Shown in pieces: positions 9,701-21,700 of a stretch of 64,000 bases of DNA (within the stretch, counting starts at the first letter, position 1; each line of letters opens with the position of its first letter). The translations under genes were made by a program, and so were the position numbers. The notes beneath the pieces are model-generated. The model saw only the letters and a list, made by a program, of their open reading frames with translations. It did not search any database and was not told where the DNA came from. Origin of the DNA: Oegoconia quadripuncta (lineage: Eukaryota; Arthropoda; Insecta; Lepidoptera; Autostichidae); the NCBI GenBank assembly GCA_949316235.1, contig OX438757.1, positions 12,270,657-12,334,656 on the forward strand. Reading direction: 5' to 3'.

Positions 9701-12700
9701 CGTTAGCAAATGCGAAGCAGACAGAATTTTTCAACATTTTTAGAAAGGATTTAAACTTTCTTAAAGCAACATGCATTGTGTATAATGGAAGCAGGTTTGC
9801 ACACATACTAATATGAATACACTCACCAATATTGTAAATTATCCACAAATGACTTAGATAAACTAATGATAATGATATAAAATAATACTTAAAAAATTTA
9901 CTTTCACTAGATTTAAATAATACACAAAAATATTGTTCCAATCTTTATTGATTCGAAATACCTGCTCCCATTCTCCAATACAACACATTAAAATACAATG
10001 TAGGTATTACTTAAGTTATACATAACTTGTCTAAATATTTTCAAAATGTTTCAATGAATTTTCAGTCATTGGCAAGAATTCGAGATTATTATTGAATAAT
10101 CTTTTCAGAACTAATTTGCATTAGAGAAAATTGACTTGGTTTTAGTATATTTTCATAGTGTGACTAAAAGCTAACGTTGTATAATTATATCGGCAATATT
10201 GTAAATTTTTCCAACATCGTGAAATAAACATACGAACATTATTACTGCTAGTCTATAATCAAATAACGTTAGGCTGTTTACGCAACGTTTGTTGGAGCCG
10301 AGCGCACAGTGGCGCCTTTGTAAAATTGTTATTTATTACATTAATTTTAAAAAGGAAATGGGAAAACAAGTACACTTATTCCATCTTGCTTATCGAATTT
10401 CTTTTTTAATATTAATGTTATAATTAAAAATTTTACGAGGGCGCCACCGGACGCTCGGCTCCCTCTTAAGTGATTACGTGTAACTATTATTTCATATCGG
10501 TCGGGTGCCCTATACAATATAACCATTAACGATAGCATTTAGGCAACCGAAATTATCTATACAATATAAATGCTGAAGGTCACTCACTCACTGACTAAAC
10601 ACGAAACCTCGAAAACTACTTGACCTATGAAGCTGAAATTTGGTAGTTAGGTAGTTTGTAGATCGGTAGTTTATAGGAGGATGTAGTTTATAAGAGGAGG
10701 AAGGTCAGATAAGAACGATTTTCCCGAAAATTTTCACGGGAAATGCGGGAAATTTCCACGGGAACAGACGTGATAGTTTGATGTATACACTGAAAGATTT
10801 AGGAAAATTCCTAAGGAAAACTTTGGAAATTCCCACGGGAAATTGAAAGCTACTGGAACGAGAAAATCGGGATCGCTGCATGTAAACAGTCGCTAAAAAT
10901 AGGATTTTAGAAAATTCCTACTAGAAATTTTGATAATTCTCACGGCAAAATTTTCACGGGAACGGATTGTTTGTATGTTCTATTTATATCGAGTTCCACG
11001 CGGACGGTGACGCGGACGGACAGCTAGTTTTCAATAAAAGAAACATCTTTAAGGATATAACCTTTAAAGGTTATAAAAATTCTCATAGCTAACCTGGAAA
11101 TCGAATACACAGAAATGAAAAAAATTCACATTAATCGATGGTATAAGAATAAAAGGAAACATGTAGTAGCAAATACACTTAACAGCTGGGATGCTGCCGA
11201 TACATTTAGTATAAGATCCGGCCATAGAAATATATACCCTCATCTGTTATTCGACTATAACAAAATTATTATGTTAGTTAATGAATATATTAATACATTG
11301 AAAATGGGTTGCCTAGCTAAATCGCGGGCCAAACGGTTAATTAATGTAAATCCAAATTAATTGTTTTTCAATTAACTTCCCCGATTTGTTATTTATAAAA
11401 ATCGACCATTATCTGAAAGAACATAACATAAGGAACTGGAAAAATATAGGTTGCCTACTTTCCCTTCAGCCTAACTATGGAGTTGTCATGTATAAACATG
11501 CGAGCAAGCGTTATTAATATACCCTCATCAGTTATTTAATTGATTTTTTTTAAAATTAAACGTTATTTTATTCTCTTTCTAACAGTATAAGGTTGCCTAA
11601 GTAAAAGTTTGTCACATGCACGGTTGCTGTGATTTTAGATGCGTCGTACAAGCGAGCTACATTGAATAAATACTGGATTTAAGTCAGATTAAATATTAAA
11701 AATGGTATCAAATACTTTTCACTCACATATTTATTTAATAACAATACATAATTATAATTACATAAAAATTGGAAAATTTTTTTGTTTACATATTTTGATT
11801 CATGAATAGCAAAAATATTTTTTAATATCTATTAAAAAATTATATAAAAATTTTTCTTTCTCCAAGTCGCTACAGGTTTAGTGTAATAAAATATTATGAC
11901 CAAATTATTTCTTTTAACATTTAGTAACAATATTGGTTCACTATATGCATTTGTTTAGTCACTCTCGTCCTTTACTCATGTCAGATGACCTGAATATTTT
12001 CTCTAAAAAGGCAGCAGGAAGATGTAATGCACTCTCTTGATGCCTCCGATTCACCTTTCATCATAGTGAAGCTCAAACTGATAGGGTCATCTTATCTCTA
12101 TTTGCACGAAGGTGGGTTTGAGTTGATTCAATTCATTTCGTTACGAAAGTTTGAGAGATTATTTAATTCGAGGTAGAATAAACCACGCATTGGTGTCGAT
12201 TCGGATGTACACCGACTAAACTAAAACTAGTTTTAAAGTAGTACTGTCTCTTTCTCCCTGGAATAGTACGATGCGACGGCACCACGCCAAAACTGGTTTT
12301 AGTTTCGTTGGTGTACATCCGAATCGACACCATTGTTGCTTGTAATACAACACTACAGAACTAAATAGTCATGAGTTGGCCACGAAAGGTTTTAAATCGA
12401 TACAAGAAATTAAATGGAAAAAAAAGAATGAATTGTTTAGTGCACGTCAATTCAATGTGGCTTCATGCAACAAATGCACGTTGTGTCAATCTAAGTCCTG
12501 AAGATTGTGGTTGGTTTTTGGATGGCTACTTGAAGCCAACGTGGTTTGAAGGGGACCCAACGCCCTTACAAGTGGAGGATATAGTCACCGAATCAAAAGA
12601 AGATAACGATGAAGAATTCGATTTTGATATCAGTACTTCTGACGAATCAGAAGCAGAATAAGTTTTTAAAAAAATATTTTATAGGAAAATTTTTATATAA

Positions 12701-15700
12701 TTTTTTAATAGATATTAAAAAATATTTTTGCTATTCATGAATCAAAATATGTAAACAAAAAAATTTTCTAATTTTTATGTAATTATAATTATGTATTGTT
12801 ATTAAATAAATATGTGAGTGAAAAGTATTTGATACCATTTTTAATATTTAATCTGACTTAAATCCAGTATTTATTCAATGTAGCTCGCTTGTACGACGCA
12901 TCTAAAATCACAGCAACCGTGCATGTGACAAACTTTTACTTAGGCAACCTTATACTGTTAGAAAGAGAATAAAATAACGTTTAATTTAAAAAAAAATCAA
13001 TTAAATAACTGATGAGGGTATATTAATAACGCTTGCTCGCATGTTTATACATGACAACTCCATAGTTAGGCTGAAGGGAAAGTAGGCAACCTATATTTTT
13101 CCAGTTCCTTATGTTATGTTCTTTCAGATAATGGTCGATTTTTATAAATAACAAATCGGGGAAGTTAATTGAAAAACAATTAATTTGGATTTACATTAAT
13201 TAACCGTTTGGCCCGCGATTTAGCTAGGCAACCCATTTTCAATGTATTAATATATTCATTAACTAACATAATAATTTTGTTATAGTCGAATAACAGATGA
13301 GGGTATATATTTCTATGGCCGGATCTTATACTAATTGGGAGTAGGACCTTAATATATCAAAGAGCTGACGCCCAGTCATATCTGACTAACAATATTATTA
13401 TGAGTTTTTAAAATATTTGACATGTTTAGTCACCAAGTTAGCACAGTTACTATCTTCTATGCAGGAAATATTATACGATAGTCAACCTAAATTAAATCTT
13501 ACAAAAAAGTTGGATGGACTGACAGAGTTTATTAGACACTGTTCTAGTAGTTCATGTAGTTATTTGTCTCGAACCTTGCTGCTATCCTAGGGACCACTTA
13601 TTTTTAATATAATTTTTTTAATTATGTATGGACCATTGCTGAAAAACTATTCTCTAGAAGTTAAAAATAACACAATGATTTAGCATTCATCATTATTTTA
13701 AAATGATACATGGCATAGAATAGTCTCAATTTTCTTTTAAAACCTAAATAAAATAACTATGGAAATAACCTATATACATACATCTCTGTATACGCATTGC
13801 GACCTTATAGGTGCTATTCTCTCATGTAAAAAGACAAAAATACTTAATTGTATATATTTGCAAATTCTTTTTAGTTTTTACTACGTCACACAAATGCACA
13901 AATATGAACTACACGATTTAGTTTTTGATATCGGGTTAGCTATTTTATCAATAACGGTTAATACAATTGAAATTATGAGATAACAACTGTAAGAATGTAG
14001 CCGTTTTGAACACCACGATATTCTGGGCAGCAAAGAGTTTAGCATCCTCTGGTGAGGCCTAAGGTCCCCTTTAAAGCTCGTAGTAAATTTATATACTTAA
14101 ACGATGTAAGTGTTGCCATCTTCAGAAATAATTTTACATGAATTTACTATTCATATTTTATTATCATGATTTTCATAGACGAAACGAAGTGTGTTTAAAC
14201 GAAAATGTTGCTAAAACAATCAGTTGTGTAAATTTATTCGTACTATACAAAAACAAAAATAATTGTAAGTTGTTGCTAAGGTAATAAACAGATTTTTTTT
14301 CTGAAGAGAGCTGCACTTGGAGTACGAATTCGCCTTATAACTAAAAATCTCATTAAAATATTATGTACGATTTGAAGTAAAACTTTTGTTATTATGTGCG
14401 TATTCTATATGTTTTGATGACGGGAAATTGTTTCCATACATAAAACATAAATCTATATATTAGTTTCTCAGATCACGAGAACAGGGGAGATTATATGTTA
14501 TTGTAAAATGCCGGTTCTGGTATCGCAGCTTTTGAGACATTGTCTACTAAAAATAAAGAATTTAAAAACTAGTTACATTACTTTTATTTTGCGTACACTC
14601 ACCTAACGCTCTGATGAGCATTCGGGCAAGCGAAATCATGTGTATAAAAACGAAGCGTGTTTGTGTCACAATCTCGGCGCGCTATGCACACTTGTATGTG
14701 TATTGTGTAAATATCCAAATGCATGCATGATGCACCACATTCTAAGGAATGTCAGGATATATCTCCCTTGTGTTTGTAATCTGAGATTTTATTTTGATTT
14801 ATGAGTTTTTTTACCGTAAGGAAAAAATAGGGCATATTAGGTAAGTGAAATAGCAGATAAGGGCATAGTAGTTAATTATTTTATTCAATACCATAATCGA
14901 ATAAAGCATTGTGTCATTTGACGGTCACGTTCGTAGCTTATTCCACATAATTACATTGTTAAATTAAATAAATAAAAAAACTTGGAGAATATAAGTTTCA
15001 AATAAATTTCGCATGATAGGAACCCGACCAATCCCGCCAGTCGCACATCAATCTCCGGGAAGCGTGCATCGATGATGGTTTTGAAAAAAAAAAAAAAAAA
15101 AAAAAAACTACCTATGCCAATAACTTCCTATTTCACTTACCTAATAAGCCCTATTTTTTCTTTACGGTAAAAAAAAACTCATTCTGTATACCTATTACAA
15201 GAGTTTAGTAGCTACATGGAGATATTACTATTTACTTGCTAATGAAATATCTAAAATATTTTTCAATCGTTAAAATTCATACGTTATTTTGTCATGCATG
15301 ACTCATGCTTTCAAGATTTTTATTCCTTATGTATAAATAAAAGTTCAATAGAAAATAAAATAAAGAAAGAACAAGTTTGTGCGAAAATAAAGGTTGAAAA
15401 AGTTACGTCATAATTTGAGAAAATAGAGTTAAAAAGACATATATTTCCATCAAGCATAAATAAACATAGCTGTTTCACTTCATCAGGATCAATCTATAGT
15501 TACAATGTACTTATATGTATAGTGTAAAATTTTACTTGCTATACAGTGTCTGATCATACAAAATTGTTCATCACTTTTAAAGTTGAGACCTTATCATAAA
15601 GCAATAAAGTACCAAAAAATAAAGCAGAACTTTGTTCTGTGGTATGTGCTTACCTACAGGAGTAAAAGTTCTGTGAAAAAATGTAATAAGAAGTAACAGT

Positions 15701-18700
15701 GAGTGAACTCCTATGTCGCTGCGCAAAATGCCGACAACCGGATAAAAATATCAACATAACGGTGTAAAATATAAACTTATCTGATTTAACTAACATTAAT
15801 AGCAATACAATCTCAAAAAGATCGCGATTTGGCGAAAGAGATACATCTAATGAAGAGCCGGTATAACACAGGCTGGTTGGGGGATCACGACGATGACTCC
15901 GCTTTCAAACGTCACCCCTGCGCCCGAGTTTGCTTCACATTAGTTCTTATTACACATGACATTATACTATACCACTGTCATAGACTTCGTTGTCACGGGA
16001 GCATAAAATACCAGAGAGCAGAGCGGAAATGAATGTTTGTGGTGGTGGTTATTTCAGTGAATTGTTAAGTAATTAATTATAGCTATCACAGATACATTTG
16101 TTGCTTTTTAAGACGTAGTAGAATTATATACTACTATCTTGTAAATTATCGAAATATTTGACAACTTGTGAATTGTATACATTTTTACCGATACTTATGA
16201 AACAAACCAAGTTTGTTAGTAACAAAGTAGTTAAACATAACATAGCTCCATTACTTTAGGCATCAATATAAGTAGGTGATTTTCTAAAAGTTTTTACTCT
16301 CTGGGAGCGGAGAGATTAAGAATTTATATTCTTTCATATCAGTAAGTTACTAGCGGATTTGGGGTAAGCAATGGTTGTGGTACTTTAAGCCTGAGAGCAT
16401 AATAATGATGAAGTTATTACATAGGTACAGCTGGACATTTCATATGTTAATTAAAATAATTGGCATCTGCTGCCGCACTAGCTGTGAATCAGGGACAACG
16501 CATATAAATCTAACAATTTGCCAAGTTAACGAAAGGTAACATATACAGGACGAATTTTCCAAGTGGACATGCATGACCAAATCAGACTACTTAGCCAGGA
16601 ATAGAGGCCGTTGATTTAAAAAAAAATATTATTACATAATTCGATAGTGTTTTAGGCAAAGTTCTCAATTCTAAAAACATTTATAGATACTCTTTCGCGC
16701 GCGGGTCGCGCAAGTAACTTTGGACTGTACGGTGGAGTGGCTGGCGGGTTTAAAGTGAACCGTAAGGCGAGTGGGTGAGCCGGCGGCGAGCAAAAACAGC
16801 ACTACCTTCGCGTGCCACAACTTCTGCGCCGCTGCGGTTTGTGGTCCCGCTGTTATCGAGATCGACGGAAATCTGTGAGAGTAGCCCGGTGATATCTGCA
16901 TATTATACTCTTTGGACTCTCACGGCTCTGTTCTACATTCCCGTTTGAAAATGCCAAGAGTTGGCCATTCGCCGCCTTCCACGACTCCCTCCAGGTCCAC
17001 GACCCAATTAGGACCTATCTCGAAAGGCGACGGTAAAAACGCCCCTCCACATGGCTCTCTCATAAGCCCAAACAGCTCGCTTGGTAAAGGAGGTAAAAAT
17101 GTGAATTTGACGAGAGGTGCTACGCAGAATGTCAATGATTCTTTAGATAGAACAGAACTATATGATTTAGTGTTGGAGATTCGTGAAATGAGAATACAAC
17201 TACAGTCTCTCACAGAGAAATCGATGGAGATCGAGTTGCTCCGCTTGGATGTGCTAAACTTGCAAACAAAGCTAGTTTCAGCAACAGATTCCATTTTAAA
17301 AACAGTTGAAGGCTTTGAATGTCGAATTAAAACACTTGAAAGTCATGAAAGAGAAAATATAGCACTACGCGCCACCGTGTCGCAGTTGCAAGAACAGGTC
17401 AACAGACAGAATCAATTTGGGCTGAGAAATGAGGTGGAAGTCATCGGTATGGCAGAACTTCCAAACGAAAACCCTATACATCTAGCTATGACGCTTGCGA
17501 ATAAAATAGGTGTCGAACTAAAGGAAGAGGATTTGGACTATGTATCGCGAGTAGGTCCTGCGAGGAATCCCAGAGGGGAAAAAGTGGATCAGCTACCTCG
17601 ACCGATTGTGTTACGATTCACTAGGAAACTCAAGCGAGATCAGTTTTTAAAAGAGGCCAAATTAAGACGTACTTTAAACAGCAAAGAAGTTACTGGTTCG
17701 GGTCCCGAAGGAAGATTATTCGTCAATGAACGGCTTTCTACTGATATCCGACGTTTATTTCGCATCTCAAGGTCAAAGGCAAAAGAATGCGGTTTCAAGT
17801 TCTGCTGGGCCCGAAATGGAGCCGTTTATATCAGAAAAGGAGAAGGGCGTGATGGAAACCCTGCAATACTTATTAAATCTGAAGATCACCTCAACACTAT
17901 TTTGTATACATCGGTGTAGATTAATTTACATGTTACTCATTATTTCTATATTAGTGTTTTCAAGTTCTTTGGATACCTCATTATCATTTCCGATAAGTTG
18001 TTGTATTTTTGTTATAGGTTACTTTATTTCACCTTGCACACCTCCACATTTTACACTCAACACCATACCTCTGTTAAAACAACATCATATGTTATGTATT
18101 TGTTCATCAATCATTGTAAATCTTTACTACCCAAACATATATCATCCTGAGCCCAGTGCACCCGGACTGCGATTGGCTGATTACGGATATGACTTTAAAA
18201 CTATTATTCTTGTCTCTAAGAATCTCTCATCGGTACGGCAAAAAATTATGTTGTATTTATTCTTTACACATAGTTCAAGTAATAAGATAAATGACTCATC
18301 TACGTTTAGTGAATGATATTGATAAATCCTTGAATGTTACTTGCCGTACGGTTTCTGTTCCGGAGAATTGTGCAGAGGTTATGTCTAAGTTTAATTTAAA
18401 AGTTTTAAATCTCAATATTAGAAGTATGCAGAGGAATTTCGACTCATTCGTAGTTTTGCTAGCTAGGCTGCATATAATATTTGATATTATAGTTATCACC
18501 GAGTGCTGGTTAGATAGCACCTCAACAATTAGGCAGCTCGATGGATACGTTGCTTTCTGGTCTTCAAACAATATTAACAAATCTGGTGGCGTGGTAGTGT
18601 ATGTCAATAGTAAATGGACTGCAGTAAGTATGGATTTCAATGTCGACCATTGTGATAATGTAGTTGTGGAAGTCTCAAATTGCTTTACTTTTGTAGGTAT

Positions 18701-21700
18701 CTATCGATCTCCATCTTTTCGTGATCCGACTACATTCACCCAGTCACTTGATGCAGCTCTGTGTAAGCTTGAAAAAAGTCCTTGTAAAATTTTGGCTGGG
18801 GATATTAACATCGACATATTGAATGCCGCTGCAGATGGTGCGTTTGCGGCAGAATACCTCTGTATGCTCGCTACCCACGGTCTTTCTCCTGGCATTAGCC
18901 AGGCCACCCATCATAAAACGTGTTTAGATCACATTTTCATTCAAGCTAATCTTAGTTCGGAAACATTAGTTTGTCAAACCGATTTGACGGATCATGATGT
19001 AACTATGGCTGGTATAATGACTGCCACTAAGCTGCCACTACCGCGAAGCCGAAATAGGCAAAGAGTAGACTTTGAACAAGTTAGGAAATTTCTGGCTGAA
19101 GTCGATTGGAAATCTATTCGAGATAGCCATTCGTTGGTGAATGCTGTGACGGAATTCACAAGTATATTCTCGGAAGCTGTCTCGAAGCACTCTGTAGAGG
19201 TGAGAGTTAGTCGTACTAAGCATACGTTGCAACAGTGGATGACACCCGGATTATTGAAGTGTTCTCGTCACAAAGATAAACTCCATCTGGTCTCACGTGC
19301 TCATCCCAATGATCCGGTAAAAAAACTAATATATACCAGATACAGAAACTACTATAGAGATCTTATAAGAAAGCTTAAAGCGGAGTTTGACAACAATCAA
19401 CTCACGCAACACATGGCGGACCCTAAGAAACTTTGGAAAACCATCAAGAGGATAACACATAGTGTACCCCAGAATGTGTCTGCGGAGGAACTTACGACGC
19501 TCAAGAGCACTGTCAGTGAGTCACTGGACCACTGCAATGACTATTTCTCATCTCTGGGTAACACCCTTGCAAATAAAACTCTGGAAGAATTAAACGAAAC
19601 CCAGGAGTCACTTGCTTCCAAGACAAGATTGACAGCAACAGCTGCTAATTCGTTTTTCTTTACACCCACGGATCCCAACGAAGTTCTTAGGTTTATTGAA
19701 CAACTGGATCCTGATAGTGCTTCCGGCAATGACTGTATAGACAATCGTCTTATCAAATATGTGGCTACGGAAATTGCGGTACCACTAGCAGCCATTTTCA
19801 ATCTGAGTATTCAGCTGGGCACCTTCCCGGATTCGTGGAGGATTGCAACAGTATCTCCAATACACAAAGCGGGCCCAAAGATTGACCCAAGCAATTATCG
19901 ACCTATTTCTCTTCTTGGAACCTTCTCCAAGCTTTTAGAGCGTGTAGTGAGTGTAAGGCTAGTGAGATATCTAGAGTCTAATAACATGATCTCCAATCGC
20001 CAGTTTGGATTCCGTCACGGAAGATCCACGGAAGACGCAGCCTCACTGTTAACGGAAACCGTGTCTTCTCATCTTGATGCGGGTAGGAGATGTGTTGGTG
20101 TTTTCCTAGATTTAGCGAAAGCGTTCGATACTGTTTCGATCCCCATCCTTTTGAGGAAACTTGATGCTCTCGGTATTCGTGGAACTGCCCAGAACTGGTT
20201 TGCAAGTTATCTAACGGGTAGACAGCAATGTGTTAGGGTCCGTGGCCACCTCAGTGGACTGAGAGAAGTGTCATTTGGGGTGCCGCAGGGTAGCATTCTT
20301 GGGCCAACGCTTTTTCTCGTTTATATTAACGACTTACTGTCGCTTCAGCTTCGGGATGCAGAGATGGTTTGCTATGCGGACGATACTGCAATTATTTTCC
20401 ACGGGGTTTCTTGGGACGGTGTTTGCACTGCTTCACAAATTGGACTGTCTTTGGTGAAGAAATGGCTAGATGTCAATCTACTTACTCTTAACGCATCCAA
20501 AAGTCAGTTCTTGTGTTTTCATAAGACAGCTGCTTCCGCACCAGTCTGGCCTCCAGTGATTGCTGTCCACAAATATCATTGCAACGACAACTACTGTAGC
20601 TGTGCTGTTATACAAAGAGCGAGGTCCCTTAAATATCTAGGAATCATAATTGACGATAAACTCTCCTTCAAGGACCATATGACGCTCATGGCTGCTAGAG
20701 TACGTAAGTTGATACATACCATGAAGTTGCTTCGCGCGGCCACTGACGGATGGCTTCTGAAATCGGTTTATTTGGCCCTGGTTCAATCTCTTATTGCTTA
20801 CTGCATCTGTGTATGGGGAGGCGCAAATACCTCCACCCTTATCGTCCTTGAGAGAGCTCAAAGAGCTGTGCTGAAGGTATCCTTGCGGAAGCCTATTCTT
20901 TTCCCGACTTCTCTACTTTATGCAGAGGCACAAGTGCTTAGTGTTCGCAGGCTATATCTGTTGAAGGTGGTGGTGGAAATGCACAAACGAGTTCTTTCCA
21001 GCCGCGACTATATCGACCTTTTAAAAAGACGAATTTTTAGGGTACCAGTGCCAACTGTGCGCAGCTCTTTTGCTCACAGGTTTCAAAAATTTCTTTATCC
21101 CTACATCTATAATAAATTTATGAGGGAACTCGACTTCAGAGAGTTAAACGTACTTGAAGTGAAGTTTAAAATTCTAAATGTCTTGCTTGGTTGGTCGTAT
21201 AAAGATGCCGAAGACTCCTTGAGAATTCTTGCTTAGCTATACCCTTATATAATTACGTACATATATATATATATGTCTATTATAGATAATATCAAGAATT
21301 GTTCTAGTATGTTGCCTATCTATATTTTTTCCTCACACACGCGTATACACACAAGCACACCCCCCTCACACAAACCATACTTGCACCCTCACACATCCTC
21401 TGCTACACACATTTACTCGCTTACACTTGATACAACATATTATGGAAACATATTTATGTTGGTTAGTTTGCCTTTCCTTTTGTTAATAGGCAGAAGCATG
21501 CAAATTTTAATTAAATGATCTCACACACGCATACATGCGCACGCGCAACTTGTATAATTCTAACGTGCTAGTTACATCTAAGGCTAGTTCTGCATGCATG
21601 TCTATCTCCCTAATTCTAATTTAACAGATGATGTTACTTATAAAATGTAATGACCAGTGAAATTGTTTCTCTAATATGGAAATTTTGGCGATCCACGATA

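Larger units (their letters stand above)
11209..13331. mobile_element. 2.1-kb DNA element with about 650-bp terminal inverted repeats
   Basis: The ends read GTATAAGATCCGGCC and its reverse complement, flanked by TA on both sides. The left arm (11209 to about 11856) and right arm (about 12684-13331) are near-identical reverse complements with only scattered differences. The unique centre of about 830 bases holds a small ORF (12371-12661) and a nested MITE (12191-12332). High arm identity suggests fairly recent activity or arm conversion. The superfamily is not identified. Confidence 0.75.

Noticed and set aside
9654..9941. Minus-strand 95-codon frame ending at a good GTGAGT donor
   Set aside because: No acceptor or start fits and its phase does not match exon 18; exon 17 at 14603-14681 does.
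11115..11360. 81-codon plus-strand frame
   Set aside because: It crosses the boundary of the long-TIR element at 11209 and its right-hand part is repeated inversely near 13.2 kb.
14603..14639. Start codon for a separate downstream gene (M-I-S-L-A-R...) at 14639
   Set aside because: That frame exits with one base, but exon 18 needs two. The alternative reading as internal exon 17 fits both sides.
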